Positions 10,577 through 23,529 of a stretch of 64,000 nt of DNA are shown here, in pieces. The position numbers and the translations under genes were made by a program. Source of the DNA: Sesamum alatum (lineage: Eukaryota > Streptophyta > Magnoliopsida > Lamiales > Pedaliaceae); the NCBI GenBank assembly GCA_034509735.1, contig JACGWO010000010.1, forward strand, positions 11,545,193 to 11,609,192, given 5' to 3'. The notes beneath the pieces were generated by a model that saw nothing but the letters and a program-made list of their open reading frames with translations, was not told where the DNA came from and did not search any database. Numbering within the stretch: the stretch's first letter is position 1; the number at the start of each line of letters is the position of its first letter.

Positions 10577-11855
10577 ATGTCGGGTCAAGATCCTGAGAGG
10601 GGCAGTGGAAAGGACCATAAACCCGAAGGATGAAATCTCCCGGTTGACTGTGGTGGTCGAGAATTTATAAGAGAATGTTGCCTCACTGGAGCATAAGGTC
10701 TCGGAGCTCCAATCTGAGATGAAGGATTGCCGGCAGGTTGTCCGGGATGCTTATGACCAGGGTGGCATCGTTAAGATGCAGCGTAAGATCGAGAGATGTC
10801 TATGCAGATGGGAATTCTCCAACGTGCAGTAAGCAACACTCCTGTTGCCACGATAATAGTGCTAGGCTTCAGATACCTGAACTGAAGGCCTACATTTGTG
10901 CTCGAGATGCAAAGGAGGTCGAGAACTTCCCGTTTGATATGGAGTAGTACTTCACCGCGGCAAACGTGGCGGACGAGGCGAGGAAGGTGTCTACTGCTAC
11001 CATGTACCTGACTGGTGATGCCAAACTGTGGTGGCGCACAAAATACGCCAAGATTCAGGCCAACCATCTACGCTTGGATACTTGGGACCTTTTGCGGGAG
11101 GCCATTCACGAACAGTTCTTCTCGAAAAATGTGGAATACAATGCCAGGAAGACCTTACAGAAGCTGGAACACACGGCCTCCATGCGAGAATATGTGAAAG
11201 CTTTTTCGGCATTGATGTTGGACATTAGGGACATGTCGGAGAAGGACAAGCTCTTTACCTTTGTGGAGGGCCTGAAACCGTGGGCGCGTCTTGAGCTGTA
11301 GCGTCAACGGGTGACTGATTTGGGCTCGCTATGGCAGCGGCCAAATGCTTGACTAATTTCCACCCAGAGTCTCAAAGGGAAAGACAGACGACGTGTAACC
11401 CGACGTATAATAAGCCGGGAGGTCGAAACCTTTTCAAGGGTAACTCCAACAAGAGCGGGGGATATCAGAAACCTTACACTCCCACAAGTTCGAAGGGGAG
11501 CTCGAGCAAGAGCAAGCACCAAGACAATAAGTAGGGTTTGTTGCAGAACAGTAGTGGATGCTCTCTGTGTGACGACCCACATCGATATCGGGACTGCCCG
11601 AAAAAACAACTACTGAATGCACTGGCGACCTATACTGAGAAGGCGTCGCCTGCAAAGCCAGTCGAGCCACAAACACCTGTGAGTGGTGCGAACGAATCGG
11701 ATGAGGATGAGGACAACCTGGGTGCTATCTCCCAATGGTGCAACACGTTGTCCCAGGTGGCTGGGAAGGGGACGGTGCCTCCTCGGGCGGGGAAAACTGC
11801 CCTGGCTCTAACTGGGAGCCAGACTGACGATGAGACACAACCCCGAATTTCTTGA
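10577..11855 (+). pseudogene. Gypsy gag pseudogene (capsid plus zinc knuckle)
   Basis: Structural polyprotein of the chromovirus. The start is probably ATG 10577 (MSGQDPERG). A heptad-rich helix follows (about 10630-10770, LEHKVSELQSEMKDC). The retrotransposon gag domain is read at 10966-11301 (ATMYLTGDAKLWWRTKY, then ALMLDIRDMSEKDKLF). A basic Gly/Ser linker and a zinc knuckle CSLCDDPHRYRDC (CX2CX3HX4C) lie near 11560-11600. Stops at about 10663, 10945 and 11301, and frame changes, make it non-functional. It is followed directly by the protease. Confidence 0.8.
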
Positions 11856-11864
11856 AAGAAAGGG

Positions 11865-12648
11865 TTGATGTACGTGGACGTAAAGATTCATGGCAAACCA
11901 ATTCGTGCCATGATCGATACTGGAGCTACACACAACTACCTTGCGAGCGCCGGAATGGAGAGACTCGGGCTTGTGCTGGAGAAGGGAGTTAGGCGAGTGA
12001 AGGCGATCAATTCGGCTGCACAACTCATTGGTGGTGTGGCCAAATCTGTGCTTATTAAGGTTGGTCCTTTTGAAAGCAAGACCAATCTTTCTATCTTGGT
12101 GATGGACGATTCCAAGTTGATCCTTGGGCTTGAGTTTTTGCGAGATACTCGGACGGCGGTGTTACCCCATGTGAATTCATTGATGATGTTGGGCGCCAAA
12201 CCTTGCATTATCCCTACTTTGGCTGAGCGAAATGAGAAAAATTTGTCGTCCATGCAGTTTGAGAAGGGGCGCAAAGTGGAACGAACCATCCTACTTGTGC
12301 ACTCTTTGTTTTGATGAAATCGAGAAGGCGTCGGGGCCCATCCTCAGTGTAGTGAAAAAGCTACTAAAAGAATTTGAGGACATGATGCCGGATGAACTGC
12401 CTCGGAAGCTACCGCCAAAGAGGGCAGTGGATCACGAGTGAGTTGGTGCCTGGCACGAAGCCTCCCGCCAGGGCACTTTATAGAATGTCACAACCCGAGC
12501 TTGTGGAGCTTAGGACACAACTGAAGGATATGCTAGAGAGCGGCATTATCAAGCCCACTAAGTCATCGTATGGTGCACAGGTCCTGTTCTAGAAGAAGGC
12601 TGACGGCTACCTACGGATGTGTTGCGACTATCGGGCCCTCAACAAAAT
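11865..12648 (+). pseudogene. Gypsy pol, first part: aspartic protease and N-terminal RT
   Basis: The retropepsin-like protease has the catalytic triplet in AMIDTGATHNYL (about residue 19 of the 11865 frame) and a later LILGLEFL flap-side motif. A linker (FDEIEKASGP) leads into RT fingers: PPARALYRMSQPEL, LKDMLESGIIKPTKSSYGA and ADGYLRMCCDYRALNKI. Frameshifts near 12300 and 12440 and a stop near 12590 are present. The reading frame ends at the copia insertion (target duplication AAAAT, 12644-12648) and resumes at 25900. Confidence 0.82.
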
Positions 12649-14828
12649 TGCTAGAATAGCTGACCAGAAAGTCAATTTGATTGGCTGTTCTGGGAACTAT
12701 TTGTCGATCTTTATCAAAGTAATATTATACTGATGGATAAAGTAAGTATTCATCACTGGCAAAACGTGTTTGTTGTGCTTACTACTTACATTGAATGTCG
12801 TTTCAATGTCACAACAAATGCCCACAGACTGATTGGTTAAACCCATTGAGTCGAGCTGCGCATAGGTTGGCGGCTATGAAACCAACTCCTTGAGGGTCGG
12901 TCTGAAACGTTCCAAGTCGAGGACCTCGAGACTGGGCCTTGAGTGCCCTATAGAGACTTGCACTAAGTATTGCATTCACTGGGTGAGTGTCGAGTTTCAT
13001 CGGTGCCAGACGTAGGTCGTCCATACAATTTTAGTGGGTTAGTTGGCAAGGTAGTCGACTGACTGAACTGACTAGCGGGAATCGTCATATGAAAGCCTTG
13101 GAGGCTTGGTCGGTGTGACTGGAATTCCCGGTTCTGATAGTACGGGATTAAGTCCATGAACTTGAGGAATCATGACAGTCGCATGCATATTAAGGTTGTA
13201 TCTTAGATCTGGCGAGAGGTGACCGTGTCTTTGATATGGTCATTATAAGCTTTGTCCAGTGCAGTCGGAGTATGTAGTGAGGACGGTGGATTCCAATAGA
13301 GAATCTGTCCCCTGCCAGTATTTGACAAACTATGTCTCCTATGCGCTCTGAGATGGTTTCGACTTATTAAGTCTACGGCCGTAGCGATTGGTCAAGTAGG
13401 GAATGGTTCCCTAGGTCGATCAATAGAGTAAACGCATCTCGAGTTTGTAGCATAGTTGCCTAGTCTAGGATGGGAACCGACACCCAATTCCATGCCCTAG
13501 ACTAAGGCCGGGAGATGGTCGACGGAAGGACTGTACCTGTATGAAATTCGGAACCTAAATGTTCACGCCAACATTCACTTAGTCTCTAGTGCCATGGATC
13601 GTTGCTAGACGGCCACCATGGTAACGGGCATTTCTGATTAATGGTTAATTGGAAATAATTAATTAATTGGATTTAAATTAATCAATTGTGTTGGACACAA
13701 GCCCAAGTCTAGCTGAGGGTGAACCTAAAGAGTCACACACAAATCACTATGGAAGTAGTGGAATTAATTTGGAATTAATTCTAGAAGAAGTGAATTAATT
13801 TAATTGGATTAAATTATTCAAGGAGAATATAAATGATTGGATTATTTATTGGGAAAATCCATTGGATGGATGGCCCAAGAATTAATTAATTGGATTAATT
13901 AATTTTGGTCTTAATACCTTTAATTAATTGGGTTAATTTATTAGATTTCGTTCAATTAATTGATTGGATCAATTAATTAGTGTTTGAACTTATGTTTATT
14001 TAATTTGATTAAATAAACTTTTGAATTTCAATAAGGTTTAAAATTAATTGGATTAATTTAAAACCCATGGATCACTTGATTTAATTTGATTAAATCAAGA
14101 CCGGTCAAAACCGGTCTATTACTTGAAATCAAAGCTCAAAGGTTTGATGCAAGTTTAAGAGGAGTTGAAAGTCCTCCATGTAAGCAATGATGTGGCTTGC
14201 CATGATTGCTAGGTGGTCCACATATTGTGCTAACATGGTTGGAGGTTGAGTACAAGTTGTGCATTAGTGTGTGTAGGTGGTTTTTGGAAACTACCTACAA
14301 CTACACAACACATGTATACACTTTTCAACTCCCTAACTTGCACTCTCTAGCACACAAGCCACGAAATTTCCAGCTTTTTTCTCCTTCTTTTGAGTTCTCT
14401 TTGAATTGGATTCAAGATAAGAACATGAGAAATACGTATACACTAATCAATAGTGTAATACGTTTTTCGTTTTTTCCTTGATCTAGCTCTACCTAGCAGT
14501 AGATATAGATTTGCTTTCATTGCTGTGGTGTGGGCAAATTAGAGGGGTGCTAATTTGAATCCTAAGGTGAACGGAAAAGGAACGAAGAGAGAATCAAAGC
14601 TTGTTGCCATTGTGGCATGTGAAACAAAAAAGGTATGTTTCTATTTAAATTATTGTACCTTTTTGTTTCCTCCTCTAGCCACATGTTCAAGCATATTTTT
14701 CTGTATGTTATTATGCTTTTGAATACACCGAACGCCCGGGAATTCAAAGTCAACACCCCTTTGAAGTCGTTTTCTAATTTCGTTTATTTTACGCTTCCGC
14801 CGCGTTCCCGCCGTACCGATTTTTTTCA
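12649..14828 (+). repeat. Family 3 copia 5' LTR
   Basis: A 2.18-kb LTR starting TGCTAGAATAG (T to C variant of TGTTAGAATAG) and ending TTTTTTCA just before the primer site. The group-wide core block (TAGTCTCTAGTGCCATGG...GGTAACGG) lies at about 13579-13630. A perfect inverted repeat GACCGGT-CAAA-ACCGGTC is at 14099-14116, and TTAATTAA-type A/T repeats fill 13640-14100. The matching copy is the split LTR 21899-25894. Confidence 0.88.
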
Positions 14829-14829
14829 G

Positions 14830-14841
14830 TGGTATCAGAGT
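14830..14841 (+). other. Primer binding site of the family 3 copia
   Basis: TGGTATCAGAGT lies one base after the 5' LTR end. It is the tRNA-Met type site with a single terminal change from GAGC. Confidence 0.8.
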
Positions 14842-16804
14842 CCTGTTCGGTGTTGTGGCTTTAGGAATAACATGTTTTTATGTGATGAGCATGTTCAACA
14901 TGTTTAATTTGCTTTTGGAAAGCATATTTTACGGTTTTAAGCATGATTATGTGTTTAGAAGAATATGTGTTAATTTTGCTTTTAATTATGGATATCCATG
15001 CATTTTTGAAAATTGGATTTTTCTGTAAATGCATGTTTTAGTTTCAGTTTAATGCAGATATATATAAAAAAAAATTGGGTTTGAAAAACAGTGTAACCGG
15101 CAGTAGCTGCCGGCAGCACAGTGCTAGCAGGCGCGCCCAGCGCGCGCGCTGGCCGGCCGTGGGCTAATGCACGCGCAGGCACCGCGCAGCGCTGGGCGTG
15201 CACGCGTAGGCGCCTGGCGGCTGCGCACGTGGCCGGCAGTGCTGCCGGTGGGCGGTTTCGAACGGTGGGCCGTTTTTGCCGTTTTCACCCGGAAAATTGG
15301 ATTTTTTCACATTTCTGCATATTTTCTGAAATGATTAATTTTGATTAAATTGGATTTTTCTAAAATTAAATTGTGCCTTAGATTAATTTGGAAATAGTTT
15401 TCCAAACAAAAAATAATTTTTTGGTACATTGGATGTATGATACTTGATATCCATTTTTAATTGCATTATTAATATATGTATTTCTGCATATAATTATGTT
15501 GTTGTTTATGATATTGGATATCATTTTATAAATTCATTGGATGTATTTATTTGTTGGGCATGTTTAATTTGATATAAAATGTGTATTAATTGTTTATTGG
15601 ATAAACAATGGGGATGATCACAAAGCCCATGGCCCTTATGTATGGTTTAATATTTGTTGGGTGAGGCCTGCATGCCTCTTTGTTTTTGTTATTCTGTTTC
15701 TCTCTCTCGTTTTTAGCCTTCTCGTTTTTAGCCTTGAAATAATAAGGCTTGCTTTCTCCGTCCTTTTGTATTCCCCCCCAACTTCTGATTGGGGTTTCTT
15801 ATTTAAGTTGTAATGAGTGTAGTTAGGTTGGTGAGGATTTATTTTTTATAATAAATTGTAAGGAAGCACTTCCATGGGGATGGAGGCCCAAGAAGAAGCC
15901 CGTTGGACGGAGCCCACGATGGAGAGTCCAAAAGAATGAAGAAGCGTTACAAGGCCCATTAGAATGATAATGGGTTATAATTTTATAATAGTGTAGGCTA
16001 CCCTAGATTGACCATAGATCCACTGCGGGCTCAGTGGATCACATAGGATTGGGCTTGTGATCATCCAACAGGGGCGTGCTAGGCTTATTTTTTGCATGTG
16101 GTGTATGTTTTTAATATTTGATGTATGATGTGTTTGAATACATCTCTTTTATATTCAATGTTAGAACTCAAGCATGCAAAAACTTTCTTAATGATTGAGG
16201 TCTCGGTCACTAATAAATTTAACTCTCACTTGGATGGTCAAGTAAATATTAGGCCCATTAATGGATTAAAAAGTCAAATGGTTTGATTTAAATCCAAGCC
16301 TTCCATCCATAGCAAATATAGTGAGGAAGCTATTTTCACCCATTCGTGGTCTCACGAGTCGTGGCACGTTTGGAATGAAAGAAAGCTGCACTATTGTTAT
16401 GAACAAAGGAATATGCTCCTATTTCCCTGTCTCACGAGTCGTGGCGATAGTTGAGATATTCATTTGGTTGATGGGTCGGGCCTAACACTGAGTAACATGA
16501 TTCGCTTGGAGTCCTCGGGATCATGTGAACATGCGAGGCAAAATAACTTGGGGATCTCATTGGATGAGAATGGTATAGGTTACCTCCCACAAAGCCTTTT
16601 TCTGTGTGAATCGTAAAAGCGGGGCATGGACAATTTCATTTGTGGACCTCAAGCCCACTAGAAAATGGTTTCCTGGAACCCATTTGAGAGTGATGGGTTT
16701 CGCAGAAATAGTGGGAGGGGTTAATGACTAAAGACCAAGTCTTAACTTGAACATAATATTACTATAATCTGCTTAATGTTTTTCTGTTTACATTTTGAAT
16801 GTAT
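14842..16804 (+). other. Family 3 copia untranslated leader
   Basis: A long leader of about 2 kb between primer site and gag. A GC-rich, CpG-dense patch at about 15095-15260 (CGCGCCCAGCGCGCGCGC) stands in an otherwise A/T-rich leader. Two copies of the odd palindrome CACGAGTCGTG, each within GTCTCACGAGTCGTGG, lie at 16353-16363 and 16433-16443. The same leader landmarks recur in the leaders at 42-43, 49.6-51.2 and 58.2-60.0 kb. No gene seen. Confidence 0.7.
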
Positions 16805-19364
16805 ATGTCTAAGAATCCACTAACGCCAATACTAGAGGCTAATATGTTTAATGGAACAAACTACAACGACTGGCTGCGAAATCTTAAGATAGTCTTAGAT
16901 TTCGAGAACCAAACTTACATTCTGGATAAGGATCTTCCTCGGGCTTTGCCGGATGGGTCCTGCCTTAAGAACGCTTGGCGTTCGAGTAGATGCATGCTGA
17001 CCACCGGCAGGTCTGCAACATTGTACTGGCCTCGATGACTAACGAGATCCAGAAGCAGTACGATAGGCTAGATGATGTTTGCTCGATTATGCTTTGTTTG
17101 CAAGATATCTATGCGGTCTCGGATCGACAAGTTAGATACGGTGCAACGAAGGCATTCTTCGGAGCTAAGATGACAGAAGGGATCGTCTGTACAAAAGCAT
17201 GGAGTGATGATGCTATCCCTTGTGGAGAAGCTCAAAGACCTCCAAGCTAATCTTGAAAAAGAGACGTACATCGATGTGATCCTTCAGTCTCTTTTCTACC
17301 TCCTTCGACCAATTTATTGTCGACTTGATAAATATGTTGGTCCGGTACGAGGCAATGATTAAAAAATCTGCGCCGACGGTACTAGTGGGAGAGTCTTTGA
17401 CCTCAGAAAGCGAAAGGCAAGGGTGTCGGACGCTGGAAGAGGAAGAAAGCTAAGACAACATCAGCCACTGCTAGCGCTTTGAGTGATCCTGTTATACCAC
17501 TGGGCGGAGTTAAATGAAAGAGGAAGAGGGTTCGACAGTCAAAGTCATGGATTTCAAAACGATGTGCGCATTAACTGCCGCGAAAAAAGGGACATTGGAA
17601 GAGGGAGTGTCCCAAGCTCCTTTCCAATAAAGGTACATTTCAATTGAGTACCACCATGATTATTGTTCTACTCTTTGGTATTGGATACCAGTTAATTATA
17701 ATTTGCGAATGGTTTACAGATGGTTATGAGTAGAAAAGCCTAGACAGGTCCTAAGGATTAGCGATGGTAGGGCCATTGCTGCAAAGGCTAGGGACTAGTT
17801 AGGCTTAGCATAGCAATGATCATATTAGGATAGAGTTTGAAAGGAAATATGTAACCTGGCGTGATCGAAGTATGTTTTTATGTACTGTGGACAGTTTTTA
17901 ATTACATACGTTTGATCTATAAAATTACTTTATTTGACAAAGAATGACTATTCTTGTCTGCTAGGTGGGATACATAATTATCCTTAAACATTATCCCATA
18001 ATTAGATTATGAGTACTCAATATCAAATGATTAAAATGGATAATCAAGATAAACTTACGAATTTGACATCCATAAGCTAGGATGGTTTTTCCTTTAGTTA
18101 AGGACAAGGAAGTTGGAAGGTTCAAAGAGTCTAGCGTTATACAATTTGAGTCGACTAGCTTACAAGTCCTCTCTGAGATGGAAAGACTGTAAGGCTTCTT
18201 TGTTGGACAAAGTGGGCTTGCCAAAAGTCTATTGGATTGGATCCATTTAGACATCCGTAGGTTACTGAATACACAATACTAGAAGAGGGTTCACAAGTCT
18301 AAGGACCTTGGATAGGTTCGGGGAATTAGACTTGGAGTGGTGAACCAAGCTGATTGCAAAATTAAACCTCTCGATTAGATCGAAGGGGCGTGTATTTAGT
18401 ACAAGTTCTTGAATATCTAGATGAGAATGGAATTCTCACTCAGTGGAATTCTTCCGGTAAGGACTATGGTTGAACGGTCTCTGATAAGGGAGAAATCGAA
18501 CCTTGTTAGATTTGGTTCGATCGGGGTTTCACTGGATTACCTTAAACCGTCTAGACACGGGCTTGAAAGGTTGCCAAATTGAGAAAATATGGCATTTTCC
18601 AATAGTCATAATCTAGTTGCCATATAGGTTATGGTTTGGCAAGCCCACATTCTACAAAGTTCTTGAGTACATGGGATGATCCCACATACGTCAAGGGACT
18701 AGTGGGAGACAAATTAGACTAGGCGTTTGATTTGTGCAGGTTTAATGTAGAATAATGCAAACATCATTTGTTATTATATTATTCCACAGACTATATTCAA
18801 GTCCTCCTAGGGATAACCAGAATACCTTAGTCAATTGAGAGGCATAGTTTTCTGGGCCTGTCCGGTCAGTTGGATTATCATCCAAAAGATACAAGGAGAA
18901 GCGATGTTGGACATCGGTTTGGATCAATGGCTTAGAGCTATTGGATCCGTCATGAAAATTCAAACTGGGTTTGAAATTTTGTATAACTGGAATATTCGTT
19001 TTGACAAGTTCATACGGAGTATGAATCGATCAGTAACAGGCTTTAGGGTCAGTGGGAGGATAGTTTTTTTCCAAGTTAGTGTGTAATGTCTTATTCATTT
19101 GGAATGAATTTAAGATGTTAGGAAACACTGAAACACGAGCGTTGTTCACGCAATTCTCCATGATAGGAATTGGATTCCTATATACAGGGTTAAGTTGTTC
19201 AAGACTCAGTCACACTAGACTGATGAGAAAGCTTAGATGTTTGACATCCCCTACGTCTTTGCCTTAGGCAGCATGAAAATATTGTTCGTGCATTGGGCCT
19301 GATGTTGTGTATGCTTTGGGCATAACAACTGTTATTGGGTTTGTGTCGAGAAGGCAGTAGAAAG

Positions 19365-21349
19365 TGTTAGAATAGGTGACCATGTAAGCCAATTTTGGCA
19401 GGAATATGTAACCTATGTCTAGACAATTTCAGGTGTTTGGTAAAGCATTTATGAATAAAGAAGTGAAAGTTCATATGGCAACACTTTGTTTACGTTCACT
19501 TATATCTGCTATTACATATCTGTTCACTACGCAAACAAAGCCCACAGACTGAGAATCGATTTCGGGGACTGGGACTACGCTTGGAGATAGGTCCATGAAA
19601 TCAGTCTTACTGAATCAGTCCGGAAATCTCCAAGTCAAGGAATCTCGAAAATGGGTACCGGGATTCCCTTTGAGACTTGCACTAAGCATCTGCTGTCGTA
19701 TTTCATCGACGGGTGACGAAGGTCGTCTAAGCAGTGTTAGTGGGTCAGCATGCTAGGAAACAGCTGACTGAGGTGACTCGCGGGAACCGTCTTACGGAGG
19801 ACCTTGAGTATCGTCAGCAAGGTATGACGTGTATTCCCGGTTCCAACGGTACAGGTCAAGTCTTTTGACTTGAGGAACTGCTGAGTTTACCTGTACATCA
19901 GGTCTGTATCTTAGATATGGTGAGAAATTGCCAAAATACTCTTGAGTATTCATAAGCCATGCCTAGTGCAGCTCGGGTGTACAGAGTGACAGTAGTTTCC
20001 AAGAAAGGATCTGTCTCCTGTCAAAAGGCATTGACAGTTGAGTCTCATGAATGCTCTGTGTCTTGTCCCTAAAATCTGTGGCCACAGTAACTGAACAGAA
20101 GGGAAGGTTTCCCTTGCGGCGTTTAGTAAGGACAGACCGACACTTAGGTCCAAAATGGGTACCTGCATTTTCCGTGCCCTAGACTCTAAGTGATGAGACC
20201 GAAGACAGAAGGACAAGTGTACTGATAGAGCCTAAATGTTCATCCCCGATTATTTCACCTAGTCTCTAGTGCCATGGACCGTTGCTAGATGGCCACCCAT
20301 GGTAATGGACATATTCTAGGAATCTGACCAAGTTTAGCTGAAAGGTGAACCTAAAGAGTCACACACTATCCACACACACTTAGTATTTAATTTGGAATTA
20401 AATATTGGAGTAAAGGAATGATTAAATTGGATTTAATCGGGTCCTATATTTTCTTGGAGAAATTAATTCCTTCTATTTGATAAAGGGAATTAAATTAATA
20501 AATTGGATTTATTAAGGGAATTAATTTAATGGGCCTAGAATAAGTATTAATATTTATTTATTATATTTATTTGGCCTTTTGGAATATTTAATAGGATTTA
20601 AATATTTCATTAAATTAAATTAATGGTTAAGATTTAATGGGAGAGATCAAAGGCTAGGATTGAATTTGACAAGGTCAAATTCTACTTTGACTAGGACTTT
20701 GACTAGGTCAAAATCTTCGTCAAATTAAGCTTCTAAAGAGGTGGAGTTTAAAGAGGATTAAACTCTTCCTCTATATATACCCCTAGCCTTGCACCTTTTG
20801 AAGGATGATGAAATTCCAACACACACACAACACACACTCGTCTCTCTCCCTCTTACCTCTCGTCCGCCCCCTCTCTCTCTACAAGAAATATATTTTCTTG
20901 TTCCTTTGTTCTTGGAACACTAGAACATTGATGAATCAATACCGTTAATTCATAACGTGTTGTTGATTCATCCACTCCAAAAATCATACTTGTTCGTTGC
21001 TAGCACGACGTGCAAGATACATGGGTGGATCGTGTGTCACGATTTGGAGGGTCTCAAGAACGAGATCTTGGTGCAAAACGGGAACAACGCGTGTAGCCGT
21101 TGAAGACGAAAACGACAACGGGTAGGTCTCGTTTTAATTTTTCGTCTCTTTTATTTTTTCTCCCTATGGCCTCCATGACTATTGCATGTTCTTTATATCA
21201 TGAGATATACCGAACACCCGGAAATCTCAAGGGTACACCCCTTGAGCGTGTTCTTTATTTATTAAAGCATGCTTTAAATTTTCGTATTTTATTTTATACC
21301 GCGCTTCTGCATTCGCGCAATTTTCCGGGACGATCCACGATTCCTTTCA
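19365..21349 (+). repeat. Solo LTR, copia family 2, in family 3 pol
   Basis: A single complete LTR of 1985 bp, starting TGTTAGAATAGGTGACC and ending GATTCCTTTCA, flanked by identical 5-mers GAAAG (19360-19364 and 21350-21354). No internal region follows: copia RNase H sequence resumes directly. A solo LTR is the expected product of LTR-LTR recombination after insertion. The core block is at about 20258-20309, the W-box group at 20669-20712 and TATATATA at about 20772. Confidence 0.92.
20666..20779 (+). promoter_or_regulatory. W-box cluster and TATA box in a family 2 LTR
   Basis: TTGACY W-boxes (WRKY-factor sites) occur four times in both orientations within about 50 bp (TTTGACTAGG, TTTGACTAGGTCAAA). 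TATATATA follows about 65 bp downstream. The same arrangement recurs in the other family 2 and family 4 LTRs. Activity is inferred only. Confidence 0.55.
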
Positions 21350-21886
21350 GAAAGCCTGAATAAGAATTAAAGAAGTGTTCTTCATGCACATTTTGTGGAG
21401 GGTTGATTCTGGAAGGCTATAACGATACTAGCTTCCAGAATCATGTGAATAACATTTAGTCTCAATACATATGTACATTTGAACTTAATGGTGAGTGTGG
21501 TGGCTTGGAAAGGTTTCAAGCAGGATACCATGACATGTCATTATGAAAGTCGAATATAAGGCGACTTTGGAAGTTATTCCTGAAAGTGGTTTGGATTGAA
21601 AATCGCATCCATAGGATGGATGAGGTGCTTAGCACGGCTGAGCCAGTAGTTGCCTTGGAGGCAAACGACTAGTCTTTGGTAAAATCTTTTGGCCCGAGAT
21701 CTCATCACAGATCCACGAAAAATTCTTAGACAACCACCATTTGCAGGCAGCAATGGTAGGAAGAGGTGACACGGTTGGACCGTATCACTTCAGGGAGAAA
21801 TATAGTAGACCCATGAGGCCGAGCCGGTATCATAGATTGCTCATGCTCAGAAGGCTCTGAGCAACATGGCTAATTGGCTTTGTGGT

Positions 21887-21898
21887 CAAGTGGGAGAT
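21887..21898 (+). other. Polypurine tract of the family 3 copia
   Basis: AAGTGGGAGAT directly precedes the 3' LTR start at 21899. This is the usual plus-strand primer of LTR elements, and the same tract precedes the other copia 3' LTRs in the window. Confidence 0.8.
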
Positions 21899-23529
21899 TG
21901 TTAGAATAGGTGACCAGAAAGTCAATTAGATTGGCTGTTCTGGGAACTATTCGTCGATCTTTATCAAAGTAATATTATACTGATGGATAAAGTAAGTATT
22001 CATCATTGGCAAAACGTGTTTGTTGTGCTTACTACTTATATTGAATGCCGTTTCAATGTCACAACAAATGCCTACAGATTGATTGGTTAAACCCATTGAG
22101 TTGAGCTGTGCATAGGTTGGCGGCTATGAAACCAACTCCTTGAGGGTCGGTCTGAAACGTTCCAAGTCGAGGACCTCGAGACTGGGCCTCGAGTGCCCTA
22201 TAGAGACTTGCACTAAGTATTGCATTCACTGGGTGAGTGCCGAGTTTCATCGGTGCCAGACGTAGGTCGTCTATGCAATTTTAGTAGGTTAGTTGGCGAG
22301 GTAGTTGACTGACTGAACTGACTCGCGGGAATCGTCATATGGAAGCCTTGGAGGCTTGGTCGGTATGACTGAAATTCCCGATTCCGATAGTACGGGATTA
22401 GTCCTCGAACTTGAGGAATCATGGCAGTCGCATGCATATGAAGGTTGTATCTTGGATCTGGCGAGAGGTGACCGTGTCTTTGATATGGTCATTATAAGCT
22501 TTGTCCAGTGCAGTCGGAGTATGTAGTGAGGACGGTGGATTCAAATAGAAAATCTGTCCCCTGTCAGTATTTGACAGCTATGTTTCCTATGCGCTCTGAG
22601 ATGGTTTCGACTCATTAAGTCTACGACCGTAGCGATTGGTCGAGTAGGGAATGGTTCCTAGGTCGATCAATAGAGTAAACGCGTCTCGAGTTTGTAGCAT
22701 AGTTGCCTAGTCACGGATGGGAACCGACACCCAGTTCCATGCCCTAGACTAAGGCCGAGAGATGGTCGACGGAAGGACTGTACCTGTATGGAATTTGGAG
22801 CCTAAATGTTCATGCCAACATTCACTTAGTCTCTAGTGCCATGGATCGTTGCTAGACGGCCACCCATAGTAACGGGCATTTCTGATTAATGGTTAATTAG
22901 AAATTATTAATTAAATTGAATTTAATTAATCAATTGTGTTGGACACACGCCCAGGTCTAGCTGAGGGTGAACCTAAAGAGTCACACACAAATCATTTTGG
23001 AAGTAGTGGAATTAATTTTGGAATTAATTCTGGAAAGAAGTGAATTAATTTAATTGGCTTAAATTAATTCAAGGAGAATATATATGATTGGATCATTTAT
23101 TGGGAAAATCCATTGGATGGATGGCCCAAAAATTAATTAATTGGATTAATTAATTTTGGGCTTAATACCTTTAAATTAAATGGATTAATTTATTGGATTT
23201 CGTTTAATTAATTGATTGGATCATTTAATTAGTGTTTGAGCTTATGTTTATTTAATTAGATTAAATAAAATTTTGGATTTCAATAGGGTTTAAAATTAAT
23301 TGGATTAATTTAAAACCCATGGATCACTTGATTTAATTTGATTAAATCAAGACCGGTCAAAACCGGTCCATGACTTGAAACCAAAGCTCAAAGGTTTGAT
23401 GCAAGTTTAAGAGGAGTTGAAAGTCCTCCATGTAAGCAATGATGTGGCTCCATGTAAGCAATAATGTGGCTTGCCATGATGGCTAGATGGTCCACATATT
23501 GTGCTAACATGGTTGGAGGTTGAGTACAA

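Larger units (their letters stand above)
16805..21886 (+). pseudogene. Family 3 copia gag-pol pseudogene, heavily decayed
   Basis: Begins MSKNPLTPILEANMFNGTNY at 16805, matching the gag start of the better-preserved copy at 49570. It is broken by frameshifts near 16960 and 17220 and by many stops later. Recognisable blocks: gag (QKQYDRLDDV, RYGATKAFFGAKM), a GHWKREC knuckle at about 17595-17615, integrase-like traces at 18060-18700, RT traces near 18860-19180 (GQLDYHPKDT, WNIRFDKFIR) and RNase H traces after 21355. It is interrupted by a solo LTR at 19365-21349. It ends at the purine tract before 21899 and is not functional. Confidence 0.8.

Noticed and set aside
19950..20216. 88-codon frame recurring in family 2 LTRs (also at 34995-35261), and a 79-codon frame recurring in family 1 LTRs (44701, 52539)
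   Set aside because: They recur only because the LTR recurs, lie antisense to the element's transcription, and show no domain.
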